A stretch of DNA of 64,000 nt from Citrobacter amalonaticus (GCF_001559075.2 NZ_CP014015.2:1302001-1366000), one strand, 5' to 3'; positions 1-10,457 are shown, counted from the first letter of the stretch. Made by a program: numbers and translations. The notes: a model not told the origin generated them from the sequence alone.

Positions 1-1112
1 ACGCGATTGTGACGTTTATCGGGATTGATTGCCAGCAGGTTCAACGCATCGGCGTCCCAGACCATCGGTTTACGGAAATTCTCGACTTTTTGCAGCGCTT
101 TCTTCCCCCACTCCGCCTGCCCAAGCCCAGGGCCAATGATGATGACATCCGCCCATGCGAGGCTTTCGTCAAGGGACTGCGGCGTCAGTTCATGCACCAT
201 CAGTTCGGGGCGAGCGGTCAGCAGTGGGGCGATATTTTCGCTGCGCGTCAGCACGCGCACCAGTCCCGCGCCGGCGCGCAGCGCCGCTTCACCAGCCAGT
301 CGAATCGCTCCCGCCGTGCCGTGATCGCCGCCGATCACCACCAGTCGACCATGATCGCCTTTATGCGACGTTGCACGGCGCGGAGAGAGCCAGCGCGCAA
401 GTTGCGAGGCGTCAAAGCGCTGAATCGGCGCGTCCTGTCCTGCCAACCAGTCGTCCAGCCCCAGCGAATTAAAATGAAGGCGCCCGGTCACATCCCGGGC
501 TTTCCCCGTCAGCAGACCGGGTTTTAGGACGATAAACGTGACCGTGCGTTCAGCCCTGATGACCGCACCGGGCGTCGCGCCCGTTTGTGCCAGCAACCCG
601 GAAGGAATGTCTATCGAGACAACAGGCGCGGGGTGAGCGTTTGCCCGTTCGATTAATTCAGACAACGGTTCGCGCGGTGCCTGGGTTAACCCGGTCCCCA
701 GCAGCGCATCAATAATCAGGTCGATATTTTCCGGCCAGGCGATCGCCGGGGAATGAATCACGCCTCCCGCATTCAGCCAGGCTTCCCGCGCCTGTGCGGC
801 CTCCTCGGGCAGCGGCTTGTCGCTTTCCTGCGCTATCAACGTGACCAGAATCCCTGCCGCTTTCGCCAGTCTCGCCACCACATAGCCATCGCCACCGTTA
901 TTACCGTGACCGCAGAGCACCAACCAGCGCCGGGCATAAGGCCGGGACTCACGCGCCACGTCAAACACCGCCTCGCCCGCTCGCAACATCAGTTCAAACA
1001 GCGTGAGCCCTAGCGTGTCAGCGGCTTCTCGTTCCAGCCGTTTGATGTCATCGGCGGGCCAGATGGAGTGTGGTATACTGATGGGGTTTTTCTTCATTGT
1101 ATGGTCCGTCAT
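1..1112 (-). CDS. nnr: Bifunctional NAD(P)HX epimerase/dehydratase (3' end missing)
   Basis: This enzyme repairs hydrated NADH and NADPH. The N-terminal half epimerises NAD(P)HX, and the C-terminal half is an ADP-dependent dehydratase. About 370 codons are present and the gene runs off the left edge, so the end of the dehydratase domain is missing. The minus-strand translation contains the loop GHGNNGGDGY of YjeF_N domains and the WDADAL segment of the kinase-like dehydratase fold. The start (MTDHTMKKN) was chosen because it matches the Escherichia protein as I remember it. Its ATG shares two bases with the divergent queG ATG, so the two genes have overlapping start codons. In relatives it precedes tsaE, which would lie outside the window. 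Confidence 0.95.
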   Translation of the reverse strand, partial: MTDHTMKKNPISIPHSIWPADDIKRLEREAADTLGLTLFELMLRAGEAVFDVARESRPYARRWLVLCGHGNNGGDGYVVARLAKAAGILVTLIAQESDKPLPEEAAQAREAWLNAGGVIHSPAIAWPENIDLIIDALLGTGLTQAPREPLSELIERANAHPAPVVSIDIPSGLLAQTGATPGAVIRAERTVTFIVLKPGLLTGKARDVTGRLHFNSLGLDDWLAGQDAPIQRFDASQLARWLSPRRATSHKGDHGRLVVIGGDHGTAGAIRLAGEAALRAGAGLVRVLTRSENIAPLLTARPELMVHELTPQSLDESLAWADVIIIGPGLGQAEWGKKALQKVENFRKPMVWDADALNLLAINPDKRHNR

Positions 1113-2250
1113 GTCAGAGCCCCTCGATCTCAATCAGTTAGCGCAGAAAATTAAGCAGTGGGGGCTGGAACTGGGCTTTCAGCAAGTCGGTATTACCGAT
1201 ACTGACCTGAGCGAGTCCGAACCCAAACTGCAGGCATGGCTGGACAAACAATACCACGGCGAAATGGACTGGATGGCGCGCCACGGCATGATGCGCGCGC
1301 GTCCCCATGAGCTGCTGCCCGGCACGCTTCGCGTCATCAGCGTGCGCATGAACTATCTTCCCGCCCACGCCGCGTTTGCCAGTACGCTGAAAAATCCCAC
1401 GCAGGGTTACATCAGTCGCTATGCCCTGGGCCGCGACTACCATAAGCTTTTACGAAACCGCCTCAAAAAGCTGGGTGAGAGGATTCAGCAGCACTGTGTC
1501 TCGCTGAATTTTAGACCTTTTGTCGACTCTGCGCCCATACTTGAGCGCCCGTTGGCGGAAAAAGCCGGTCTTGGGTGGACAGGTAAGCACTCACTTATCC
1601 TGAACCGCGAGGCCGGGTCATTTTTCTTTCTCGGTGAGTTGCTGATTGATTTACCCCTGCCGGTTGACGCTCCCGTGGAAGAACGCTGCGGAAAATGTGT
1701 CGCCTGCATCACCACCTGTCCGACCGGGGCGATTGTCGCCCCCTACACGGTGGATGCGCGTCGCTGCATCTCCTACCTCACCATCGAACTGGAAGGCGCA
1801 ATCCCGGAAGCATTGCGGCCACTGATGGGCAACCGGATCTACGGCTGTGATGACTGCCAGTTGATTTGCCCATGGAATCGCTACTCGCAGCTGACTGATG
1901 AAGACGATTTCAGTCCTCGTAAGCCGCTTCATGCGCCCGAGTTAATTGAGCTGTTCGCCAGAAATGAAGCCTGGTTTTTAAAAGTCACAGAAGGTTCAGC
2001 CATTCGTCGTATTGGTCATCTGCGCTGGCTGCGTAATATTGCGGTAGCACTCGGTAATGCGCCCTGGAGTGACGCCGCCCTGTCCGCACTGGAAAGCCGC
2101 CGGGGTGAGCACCCACTTCTTGATGAACACATTGAGTGGGCTGTCGCGCAGCAGATCGCGAAGCGAAACGCCGACGTGATCGAGGTGCAATCACCAAAGC
2201 AAAGGCGACTGGTTAATGCGATCGAGAAGGGATTGCCGCGGGACGCCTGA
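1111..2250 (+). CDS. queG: Epoxyqueuosine reductase QueG
   Basis: QueG reduces epoxyqueuosine to queuosine, the last step of the modification at tRNA position 34. It uses cobalamin and two 4Fe-4S clusters in the cytoplasm. The 379-residue product has the family's usual length. Both ferredoxin-type cysteine clusters are visible: CGKCVACITTCP near residue 193 and CDDCQLICPWN near residue 247. A longer reading frame is open upstream, but the ATG at 1111 gives the conserved MSEPLDLNQL start. The gene is divergent from nnr with no gap, so each promoter must lie inside the other gene. Confidence 0.96.
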   Translation: MSEPLDLNQLAQKIKQWGLELGFQQVGITDTDLSESEPKLQAWLDKQYHGEMDWMARHGMMRARPHELLPGTLRVISVRMNYLPAHAAFASTLKNPTQGYISRYALGRDYHKLLRNRLKKLGERIQQHCVSLNFRPFVDSAPILERPLAEKAGLGWTGKHSLILNREAGSFFFLGELLIDLPLPVDAPVEERCGKCVACITTCPTGAIVAPYTVDARRCISYLTIELEGAIPEALRPLMGNRIYGCDDCQLICPWNRYSQLTDEDDFSPRKPLHAPELIELFARNEAWFLKVTEGSAIRRIGHLRWLRNIAVALGNAPWSDAALSALESRRGEHPLLDEHIEWAVAQQIAKRNADVIEVQSPKQRRLVNAIEKGLPRDA

Positions 2251-2519
2251 ATCATCCACAGGCTGTGCATAAAAATAAAAACACATTGCTATTCAAGAAC
2301 GAGAAAATCGTCAAGTGATCGCATTAACAATTTGCAATCTTAATTTAAACCTTTATTTCAGATAGTTATAAAGAAACTATTCACCTGGCGAAGTGTTTGA
2401 ATCTTCCGAAGAAAAATCTGAAGCTGTGGATAACTCTGTTCACAAGAGTGTGACAGATACAAAACGAAACGACCCCAACGCATAAATGCACTGTGGTTGA
2501 TTTTCTGGAGATAAGAATT

Positions 2520-2595
<76 letters not shown>

Positions 2596-2676
2596 TTAAT
2601 CTTCGTCTTTCGAACTGCTGTCACACTTCGAAATCCTGCGATTGGGTGGTCCGTGCTAACAAGCACTTTCAAATTT

Positions 2677-2752
<76 letters not shown>

Positions 2753-2834
2753 TTAATCTTCGTCTTTCGAACTGCTGTCGCGCTTCGAAATCCTGCGATT
2801 GGGTGGTCTGTGCTTAATAAGCACTTTCAAATTT

Positions 2835-2910
<76 letters not shown>

Positions 2911-3013
2911 TTAATCTTCGTCTTTCACGTTGCCGCCTTGCTGCAACATGAAATGCTTTGATTAAAATTTGTTGCTGCCGTAACGCGTAATTCTCTGTCG
3001 TTACGGGAGGCGC

Positions 3014-3041
3014 ATTATACGAGAAATCTTCCCGCCTGCAA
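3014..3041 (-). promoter_or_regulatory. Sigma-70 promoter of the tRNA-Gly array
   Basis: On the minus strand a TTGCAG -35 box is followed after 16 bp by a perfect TATAAT -10 box. A GC-rich discriminator (GCGCCTCCCG) comes next, which is typical of stringently controlled stable RNA promoters. Confidence 0.8.
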
Positions 3042-3150
3042 CCCCTCTAAAAGCGATTTTTTTGAAATCAGGTTCAAGTGATTAATTAATCGGCAGGCTG
3101 CACAATTTAGCGACAAAACCCCGACAGTGCAAGCCTGCTAAGTAACAAAC

Positions 3151-3696
3151 TTACAACTTTATAAAGTTCTCACGATAGTAAGCCAGTTCCGCCACCGACT
3201 CGCGAATATCGTCCATCGCCTTGTGCGTTCCTTCCTTGCTCAAACCGTCCAGAATTTCGGGTTTCCAACGACGCGCCAGCTCTTTCAGCGTGCTCACATC
3301 CAGATAGCGGTAATGGAAATACGCTTCCAGTTCCGGCATGTACTTAAACAAAAAACGGCGATCCTGTCCGATGCTGTTCCCGCAGATTGGCGACTTACCC
3401 GCTGGCACCCACGTTTTCAAAAATTCAATCGTCGCCAGCTCCGCTTCACGTTCGCCCATTGTGCTCGCCTTGACTCGCTCCACCAGCCCGCTGCCGGTAT
3501 GGGTACGCACGTTCCAGTCATCCATCAGCGCCAGTTGTTCATCGGACTGATGCACAGCGATAGTTGGCCCTTCAGCCAGAATATTCAGGTTGGCATCGGT
3601 GACCAGCGTGGCGATTTCAATTATGCGATCGCGCTCGGGATCCAGACCGGTCATCTCAAGATCAATCCAAATCAGGTTGTTTTCATTGGCACTCAT
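3151..3696 (-). CDS. orn: Oligoribonuclease
   Basis: A 3'-5' exoribonuclease that degrades RNA diribonucleotides to mononucleotides, including pGpG from c-di-GMP turnover. It is an essential cytoplasmic DEDDh nuclease. The protein has 181 residues. WIDLEMTGLD near the N-terminus carries the first Asp-Glu pair, and HKAMDDIRES near the C-terminus carries the catalytic His and last Asp. The start MSANENN was chosen over an ATG four codons upstream because it matches the family start. It is divergent from rsgA, as in relatives. Confidence 0.97.
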   Translation of the reverse strand: MSANENNLIWIDLEMTGLDPERDRIIEIATLVTDANLNILAEGPTIAVHQSDEQLALMDDWNVRTHTGSGLVERVKASTMGEREAELATIEFLKTWVPAGKSPICGNSIGQDRRFLFKYMPELEAYFHYRYLDVSTLKELARRWKPEILDGLSKEGTHKAMDDIRESVAELAYYRENFIKL

Positions 3697-3802
3697 GCTA
3701 TTTTCCACCCCTCATGCGTCACATTCTGTGTGACTACTCTCATCTAGAATTGTGTGTATCATAGATGTTTTGCCCAACATGGGCGACCAGGAGCCAGTAC
3801 GA

Positions 3803-4855
3803 TTGAGTAAAAATAAACTCTCCAAAGGCCAACAGCGCCGCGTGAACGCTAATCACCAGCGTCGTCTTAAAACGTCTAAGGAGAAGCCAGACTACGATGA
3901 CAACCTGTTTGGCGAGACCGCTGAAGGTATCGTCATTAGCCGTTTTGGCATGCATGCCGACGTCGAATCTGCCGACGGTGAAATTCACCGCTGCAACATT
4001 CGCCGGACGATCCGCTCGCTGGTGACCGGCGACCGTGTGGTCTGGCGTCCCGGCAAAGCGGCAGCGGAAGGGGTCAACGTCAAAGGAATCGTCGAGGCGG
4101 TGCATGAACGTACCTCGGTGTTGACGCGCCCGGACTTCTACGATGGCGTAAAACCCATTGCCGCCAACATCGACCAGATTGTCATTGTCTCCGCGATCTT
4201 ACCGGAGCTGTCGCTTAATATTATCGATCGTTATCTGGTGGCCTGCGAGATATTGCAGGTTGAACCGATCATCGTGCTCAACAAAATCGATCTGCTGGAT
4301 GACGAAAGCATGGCGTTTGTGAATGAGCAGATGGATATCTACCGTCATATCGGCTATCGCGTGCTGATGGTCTCCAGCCACACCCAGGACGGTCTGAAAC
4401 CGTTGGAAGAAGCGCTGACCGGGCGCATCAGCATCTTTGCCGGCCAGTCCGGCGTCGGCAAATCCAGCCTGCTCAACGCGCTGCTGGGGCTGCAGGAAGC
4501 GATTCTCACCAACGATGTCTCTGACAACTCCGGCCTGGGACAGCATACCACCACCGCAGCCCGCCTCTACCACTTCCCACATGGCGGCGACGTCATCGAT
4601 TCCCCTGGCGTGCGTGAATTTGGCCTGTGGCACCTGGAGCCGGAACAAATCACCCATGGCTTTGTCGAATTCCATGACTATCTGGGGCTGTGCAAATATC
4701 GTGACTGTAAGCACGACGCTGACCCCGGCTGCGCCATCCGTGCTGCCGTAGAGGACGGGAAAATTGCGGAAACCCGTTTCGAAAATTATCACCGTATTCT
4801 CGAAAGCATGTCGCAGGTAAAAACGCGTAAAAACTTTTCTGATACCGATGACTGA
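3803..4855 (+). CDS. rsgA: Ribosome small-subunit-dependent GTPase RsgA
   Basis: A circularly permuted GTPase that acts late in 30S assembly and whose activity is stimulated by the ribosome. The order is an N-terminal OB fold, then the G domain with NKID (G4) before the P-loop GQSGVGKSS near residue 214, then a C-terminal zinc motif with Cys-x4-Cys, His and Cys (CKYRDCKHD). The start is TTG at 3803, nine bases after an AGGAG ribosome site. It gives 350 residues, the family length. The open frame extends further upstream but lacks conservation there. Confidence 0.96.
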   Translation: MSKNKLSKGQQRRVNANHQRRLKTSKEKPDYDDNLFGETAEGIVISRFGMHADVESADGEIHRCNIRRTIRSLVTGDRVVWRPGKAAAEGVNVKGIVEAVHERTSVLTRPDFYDGVKPIAANIDQIVIVSAILPELSLNIIDRYLVACEILQVEPIIVLNKIDLLDDESMAFVNEQMDIYRHIGYRVLMVSSHTQDGLKPLEEALTGRISIFAGQSGVGKSSLLNALLGLQEAILTNDVSDNSGLGQHTTTAARLYHFPHGGDVIDSPGVREFGLWHLEPEQITHGFVEFHDYLGLCKYRDCKHDADPGCAIRAAVEDGKIAETRFENYHRILESMSQVKTRKNFSDTDD

Positions 4856-4950
4856 CAACTAAGCTAAGCATCGCTAGAATCGTCCCCCTTTTTCAGGATC
4901 CGGCGTGAACGCCGGGTCAGGAACGACAAAACAATAGCCTGGAGGCTACC

Positions 4951-5922
4951 TTGTTAAACTCATTTAAACTTTCGCTACAATACATTCTGCCGAAACTATG
5001 GCTCACTCGCCTGGCGGGCTGGGGCGCGAGCAAACGAGCGGGATGGCTGACTAAGCTGGTTATCGATCTGTTCGTGAAGTACTACAAGGTCGATATGAAA
5101 GAAGCGCAGAAGCCGGATACCGCCAGCTACCGCTCATTCAATGATTTCTTTGTCCGCCCACTGCGTGACGACGTTCGCCCGCTGAATACCGATCCGAACG
5201 TGCTGGTCATGCCGGCTGACGGCGTCATCAGCCAGTTAGGTGCTATCGAAGAAGATAAAATCCTGCAAGCTAAAGGCCACAACTACAGCCTGGAAGCCCT
5301 GCTGGCAGGTAACTACCTGATGGCGGATCTTTTCCGTAACGGGTCGTTTGTGACCACCTATCTGTCACCGCGTGACTACCACCGCGTACACATGCCATGT
5401 AACGGCATTCTGCGTGAGATGATCTATGTGCCGGGCGATCTGTTCTCGGTCAATCATCTGACGGCCCAGAACGTCCCGAACCTGTTTGCCCGTAATGAGC
5501 GTGTTATCTGCCTGTTCGATACGGAGTTTGGTCCAATGGCGCAAATTCTGGTCGGTGCTACGATTGTTGGCAGTATCGAAACCGTCTGGGCGGGAACCAT
5601 CACACCACCGCGCGAAGGCGTGATCAAACGCTGGACCTGGCCTGCCGGTGAAAGCGAAGGCTCCGTGGCGCTGTTGAAGGGCCAGGAAATGGGCCGCTTC
5701 AAACTGGGCTCCACGGTAATCAACCTGTTTGCGCCGGGGAAAGTGAATCTGGTCGAGCAGCTTGAAAGTCTTTCGGTGACCAAAATTGGTCAGCCGCTGG
5801 CGATCTCTACCGAGACATTCGTTGCGCCCGTTGACGCAGAGCCCGCTCCGCTGGCAGAAGCAGAGATCAACGCCGAGCACGATGCCAGCCCGCTGGTTGA
5901 TGATAAGAAAGACGAAACCTAA
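4951..5922 (+). CDS. psd: Phosphatidylserine decarboxylase proenzyme
   Basis: Converts phosphatidylserine to phosphatidylethanolamine at the inner membrane. The proenzyme cuts itself within an LGST motif; here the Ser is residue 254, which becomes the pyruvoyl group of the alpha subunit. The 323-residue length is normal. The start is TTG, preceded by a GGAGG site five bases away. The acidic, Ala/Pro-rich C-terminal tail is typical of enterobacterial Psd. mscM follows after an ERIC element; psd-mscM is an operon in Escherichia. Confidence 0.96.
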   Translation: MLNSFKLSLQYILPKLWLTRLAGWGASKRAGWLTKLVIDLFVKYYKVDMKEAQKPDTASYRSFNDFFVRPLRDDVRPLNTDPNVLVMPADGVISQLGAIEEDKILQAKGHNYSLEALLAGNYLMADLFRNGSFVTTYLSPRDYHRVHMPCNGILREMIYVPGDLFSVNHLTAQNVPNLFARNERVICLFDTEFGPMAQILVGATIVGSIETVWAGTITPPREGVIKRWTWPAGESEGSVALLKGQEMGRFKLGSTVINLFAPGKVNLVEQLESLSVTKIGQPLAISTETFVAPVDAEPAPLAEAEINAEHDASPLVDDKKDET

Positions 5923-5926
5923 TCAA

Positions 5927-6050
5927 TACACAACATCATTCAGGATGCGTCGAGGCGGCGAGAGAATGAGGTCTCAGTCACGTACACTTCGTACGTGACT
6001 GGGGTGAATGAACGCAGCCAACAAAGAGGCAGCTTAAATGATAACGTGTA
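5927..6050 (+). repeat. ERIC element, copy 1
   Basis: A 124-bp imperfect palindrome with ends TACAC and GTGTA and the ERIC core around GTGACTGGGGTGAATGAACG. It sits between psd and mscM, so it is probably transcribed with them. The left core arm has diverged from the usual ERIC form. Confidence 0.8.
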
Positions 6051-6063
6051 GAAGGAAGCTGCT

Positions 6064-9000
6064 GTGCGCCTGATTATAACTTTTCTGATGGCCTGGTGCC
6101 TCAGCCTGGGGGCGTACGCTGCAACCGCCCCCGACGCCAAACAAATCACCCAGGAACTGGAGCAGGCGAAATCTGCAAAGCCTGCTCAGCCCGATGTCGT
6201 CGAAGCCCTTCAGTCTGCCCTGAACGCGCTTGAAGAACGGAAAGGTTCACTCGAGCGCACTCAGCAATATCAGCAGGTTATTGATAATTTCCCGAAAATG
6301 TCCGCCAGCCTGCGCGCGCAGTTAACCAATCTGCGCGATGAACCTCGCAGCGTTTCGCCGGGCATGACGACCGATGCGCTGAATCAGGAGATTCTCCAGG
6401 TCAGCAGTCAGTTGCTGGAAAAGAGCCGTCAGGCCCAGCAAGAGCAGGAACGCGCTCGTGAGATTGCCGACTCGCTGAGCCAACTGCCTCAGCAGCAAAC
6501 CGACGCCCGCCGACAGCTCAACGAAATCGAACGCCGCATTGGCAGCGCCACCGGCAACACCCCGCTCAACCAGGCGCAAAATTTCAGCATGCAGGCAGAA
6601 TCCGCCCGCCTGAAAGCGCAGGTTGATGAGCTGGAACTGGCGCAACTTTCGGCCAACAACCGTCAGGAACTGGCGCGTATGCGATCCGAACTGGCGGAAA
6701 AACAGAGCCAGCAACTGGATGCCTATTTACAGGCCCTGCGCAATCAGCTCAACAGCCAGCGCCAGCGTGAAGCCGAACGGGCGCTGGAAAGCACCGAGTT
6801 ACTGGCAGAGAACAGCGCTGATTTACCGCCGGACATTGTCGCCCAGTTCAAAGTGAACCGGGAGCTGTCAGCCGCGCTGAATCAGCAGGCGCAACGCATG
6901 GATCTCGTCGCGTCTCAACAGCGTCAGGCCACCAGCCAGACTCAGCAGGTACGTCAGGCGTTGACGACACTGCGTGAACAGTCGCAATGGTTAGGCTCGT
7001 CTAACCTGTTGGGCGAAGCGTTACGTGCCCAGGTGGCGCGTCTGCCGGAAATGCCCAAACCCCAGCAGCTAGATACTGAAATGGCGCAACTGCGCGTCCA
7101 GCGTCTGCGCTATGAAGATCAGCTCAATAAGCAGCCTCAGCTGCGCCAGCTCCATCAGGCGGACGGACAACCGCTTACCGCGGAGCAAAACCGTATTCTT
7201 GAAGCACAACTGCGCACCCAACGCGAGCTGCTGAATTCGCTGTTACAGGGCGGCGACACGCTGATCCTCGAACTGACCAAACTGAAAGTGTCCAATAGCC
7301 AGCTTGAGGATGCGCTGAAAGAGGTGAATGAAGCGACCCACCGCTATCTGTTCTGGACCTCTGACGTTCGCCCGATGTCATTCTCCTGGCCGATTGATAT
7401 TGTGCAGGATCTGCGTCGGCTGATCTCACTCGACACCTTCAGCCAGTTAGGTCAGGCCAGCGTGATGATGCTGACCAGCAGAGATACCCTGCTGCCGCTG
7501 TTTGGCGCGCTGATTCTGGTCGGGTTCAGCATTTACTCACGTCGTCACTTCACCCGTTTTCTGGAGCGTTCCGCCGCCAGAGTGGGCAAGGTGACGCAGG
7601 ATCACTTCTGGCTGACGCTACGCACCGTGTTCTGGTCGATACTGGTGGCCTCGCCGCTGCCGGTACTGTGGATGACGTTGGGGTATGGACTGCGCGAGGC
7701 CTGGCCCTGGCCACTGGCCGTCGCAATAGGCGATGGCGTCACGGCGACGGTGCCGCTGCTGTGGGTAGTGATGATTTGCGCGACATTTGCCCGGCCCAAT
7801 GGCCTGTTTATCGCCCACTTCGGCTGGCCGCGCGAACGCGTGTCGCGTGCGATGCGTTATTACCTGATGAGTATCGGGCTTATCGTACCGCTGATCATGG
7901 CGCTCATCATGTTCGATAACCTGAACGATCGGGAGTTCTCCGGTTCGCTCGGTCGCCTGTGCTTTATCCTGATTTGCGGTGCGCTGGCGCTGGTCACCCT
8001 GAGTCTGAAGAAAGCTGGCATTCCGCTCTATCTCGATAAAGAGGGCAGCGGTGACAATATCGTGAACAGCATGCTGTGGAACCTGATGATTGGCGCACCG
8101 CTGGTGGCGATACTGGCGGCCGCCGTGGGTTATCTGGCAACGTCGCAGGCGCTGCTGGCGCGACTGGAAACCTCCGTCGCCATCTGGTTCCTGCTGTTGG
8201 TGATTTACCACGTCATTCGTCGCTGGATGCTGATTCAGCGCCGCAGACTGGCCTTTGACCGTGCCAAGCACCGCCGCGCGGAAATGCTGGCCCAGCGCGC
8301 GCGTGGCGAAGAAGAACCGGCCCATTCGACCAGTCTGGAAGGGACCATCGACGTTGATGAGAGCGAAGTCGATCTCGATGCTATCAGCGCCCAGTCGCTC
8401 CGTCTGGTGCGCTCCATCCTGATGCTGATCGCCCTGCTGTCGGTCATTGTGTTGTGGTCGGAAATTCACTCCGCATTCGGCTTCCTCGAAAACATCTCGC
8501 TGTGGGACGTCACCTCGACGGTGCAAGGGGTTGAAAGTTTAGAACCGATTACGCTGGGCGCGGTGCTGATCGCGATTCTGGTGTTTATCATCACCACCCA
8601 GCTGGTGCGTAATCTGCCTGCGCTTCTCGAACTGGCGTTGCTGCAGCACCTCGATCTCACACCGGGTACCGGCTACGCCATTACCACCATCACTAAGTAC
8701 CTGCTGATGCTTATTGGCGGTCTGGTGGGTTTCTCGATGATTGGAATTGAGTGGGCTAAGCTGCAATGGCTGGTGGCGGCACTCGGCGTCGGTCTGGGCT
8801 TTGGTTTGCAGGAAATCTTCGCCAACTTTATCTCCGGCCTGATCATCCTGTTTGAAAAACCGATTCGTATTGGCGATACGGTAACCATTCGCGATCTGAC
8901 CGGCAGCGTAACGAAGATCAATACCCGCGCAACCACCATCAGCGACTGGGACCGCAAAGAGATCATCGTGCCGAACAAAGCGTTCATCACCGAGCAGTTC

Positions 9001-9390
9001 ATCAACTGGTCGCTGTCTGATTCCGTGACGCGTGTGGTGCTGACCATTCCGGCACCGTCCGATGTGAACAGCGAAGAGGTGACGCAGATCCTGCTAACCG
9101 CCGCGCACCGCTGTTCGCTGGTGATCGACAACCCGGCACCGGAAGTCTTCCTGGTGGATCTGCAACAGGGGATCCAGATCTTCGAACTGCGTATCTACGC
9201 CGCCGAGATGGGTCATCGCATGCCGCTGCGCCATGAAATCCACCAGTTGATTCTGGCGGGCTTCCGCGAGCACGGTATCGATATGCCATTCCCACCGTTC
9301 CAGATGCGTCTGGAGAGCCTGAATGGCCGACAAACAGGGAAAACGCTCAGTTCTGCCGGCAGAAGAAGTCGTCCGGCGGGGAGTTTGTAA
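6064..9390 (+). CDS. mscM: Miniconductance mechanosensitive channel MscM
   Basis: A large MscS-family channel that opens under membrane tension and releases solutes during hypo-osmotic shock. The 1108-residue protein has a signal peptide, a long periplasmic coiled-coil region rich in Gln and Glu (about residues 25-450), several membrane helices, and a C-terminal MscS core. The pore helix and beta domain are seen as GVGLGFGLQEIFANFISG followed by EKPIRIGDTVTI. The start is GTG. It lies downstream of psd with only an ERIC element between. Confidence 0.95.
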   Translation: MRLIITFLMAWCLSLGAYAATAPDAKQITQELEQAKSAKPAQPDVVEALQSALNALEERKGSLERTQQYQQVIDNFPKMSASLRAQLTNLRDEPRSVSPGMTTDALNQEILQVSSQLLEKSRQAQQEQERAREIADSLSQLPQQQTDARRQLNEIERRIGSATGNTPLNQAQNFSMQAESARLKAQVDELELAQLSANNRQELARMRSELAEKQSQQLDAYLQALRNQLNSQRQREAERALESTELLAENSADLPPDIVAQFKVNRELSAALNQQAQRMDLVASQQRQATSQTQQVRQALTTLREQSQWLGSSNLLGEALRAQVARLPEMPKPQQLDTEMAQLRVQRLRYEDQLNKQPQLRQLHQADGQPLTAEQNRILEAQLRTQRELLNSLLQGGDTLILELTKLKVSNSQLEDALKEVNEATHRYLFWTSDVRPMSFSWPIDIVQDLRRLISLDTFSQLGQASVMMLTSRDTLLPLFGALILVGFSIYSRRHFTRFLERSAARVGKVTQDHFWLTLRTVFWSILVASPLPVLWMTLGYGLREAWPWPLAVAIGDGVTATVPLLWVVMICATFARPNGLFIAHFGWPRERVSRAMRYYLMSIGLIVPLIMALIMFDNLNDREFSGSLGRLCFILICGALALVTLSLKKAGIPLYLDKEGSGDNIVNSMLWNLMIGAPLVAILAAAVGYLATSQALLARLETSVAIWFLLLVIYHVIRRWMLIQRRRLAFDRAKHRRAEMLAQRARGEEEPAHSTSLEGTIDVDESEVDLDAISAQSLRLVRSILMLIALLSVIVLWSEIHSAFGFLENISLWDVTSTVQGVESLEPITLGAVLIAILVFIITTQLVRNLPALLELALLQHLDLTPGTGYAITTITKYLLMLIGGLVGFSMIGIEWAKLQWLVAALGVGLGFGLQEIFANFISGLIILFEKPIRIGDTVTIRDLTGSVTKINTRATTISDWDRKEIIVPNKAFITEQFINWSLSDSVTRVVLTIPAPSDVNSEEVTQILLTAAHRCSLVIDNPAPEVFLVDLQQGIQIFELRIYAAEMGHRMPLRHEIHQLILAGFREHGIDMPFPPFQMRLESLNGRQTGKTLSSAGRRSRPAGSL

Positions 9391-9433
9391 GTCTTCGTCG
9401 TGCCGGACAGGGCTAACGGGGCGAGTCGCCGAA

Positions 9434-9465
9434 ATGAAAAGGGGGCACTACGCGCCCCTTTTCAT
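9434..9465. terminator. Bidirectional terminator between mscM and epmA
   Basis: A perfect 11-bp inverted repeat, ATGAAAAGGGG and CCCCTTTTCAT, with a 10-base loop between two convergent genes. A/T runs inside the stem suit both directions. Confidence 0.75.
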
Positions 9466-9479
9466 CACGTCAGAACGCG

Positions 9480-10457
9480 TTATGCGCGATCAACAGTAAA
9501 GGCAATCACTTCCGCGAGGCTTTCTGCGCCCAGCGCCAGCATCACCAGACGATCCACACCCAGCGCTACGCCCGAGCAGTCCGGCATGCCAACTTTCAAC
9601 GCTTCGATCAGGTTGTTGTCGATGGGTTGCTGCGGTAATCCGCGCGCGGCACGCTTACGGTTATCCTGTTCAAAACGTTGCTGCTGTTCACGCGCATCCG
9701 TCAGTTCATGGAAACCATTCGCCAGCTCAATACCTTTGAAGTAAACCTCGAAACGTTCCGCTACACGGTGATCTTCCGTACTGATCTGCGCCAGTGATGC
9801 CTGACTTGCCGGGAAGTGATAAACAAACGTCGGTTTATCTTTGCCAATGTGGGGTTCAACGCCCATCGTAAATAGCAGTTGCAGTAATGTATCGCGATCT
9901 TCTTCAGTATCCGCAATGTTGCTTAAGTCGAGCTTCGCGGCGACGTCACGCAGTTGCGTTTTATCCGCAGACAACGGGTCAATCTCCAGATGACGCTGGA
10001 AAGCCTGCTGATAAGAGAGGCTCTCTGCCGCCGGGCATTCCAGCACCTGCTGCAACAGATCGTCCACTTCGTTCATCAACCGGTACATGTCGTAATGTGG
10101 ACGATACCACTCGAGCATGGTGAATTCGGGGTTGTGATGACGTCCCATCTCTTCATTACGGAAACTACGGCACAACTGAAAGACCGGACCACACCCTGCC
10201 ACCAGCAGACGTTTCATGTGGTATTCCGGGCTGGTCATTAAATAGAGGTTCATCCCCTGCGAATGACCGGGACCGACGAAACGCGTTTCGAACGGGAACA
10301 GATGAATGTCTGTGACCGTCGCCTGGCTCATGCAGGGCGTCTCAACCTCCAGCACTCCGCGATCGGCAAAAAAACGACGAATTTCCGTCATAATTGCCGC
10401 GCGTTTTAACAGGTTAGGTATGGACGCGCTCGGCTGCCAGGTTGCCGTTTCGCTCAT
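9480..10457 (-). CDS. epmA: EF-P--(R)-beta-lysine ligase EpmA
   Basis: A paralogue of class II lysyl-tRNA synthetase that attaches (R)-beta-lysine to Lys34 of elongation factor P. The 325-residue protein contains only the synthetase catalytic core and lacks the tRNA-binding domain. Class II motif 2 is seen as CRSFRNEEMGRHHNPEFTML, and motif 3 as GVALGVDRLVML near the C-terminus. Both its substrate (efp) and its partner aminomutase (epmB) are in this window, about 6 kb away. Confidence 0.96.
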   Translation of the reverse strand: MSETATWQPSASIPNLLKRAAIMTEIRRFFADRGVLEVETPCMSQATVTDIHLFPFETRFVGPGHSQGMNLYLMTSPEYHMKRLLVAGCGPVFQLCRSFRNEEMGRHHNPEFTMLEWYRPHYDMYRLMNEVDDLLQQVLECPAAESLSYQQAFQRHLEIDPLSADKTQLRDVAAKLDLSNIADTEEDRDTLLQLLFTMGVEPHIGKDKPTFVYHFPASQASLAQISTEDHRVAERFEVYFKGIELANGFHELTDAREQQQRFEQDNRKRAARGLPQQPIDNNLIEALKVGMPDCSGVALGVDRLVMLALGAESLAEVIAFTVDRA

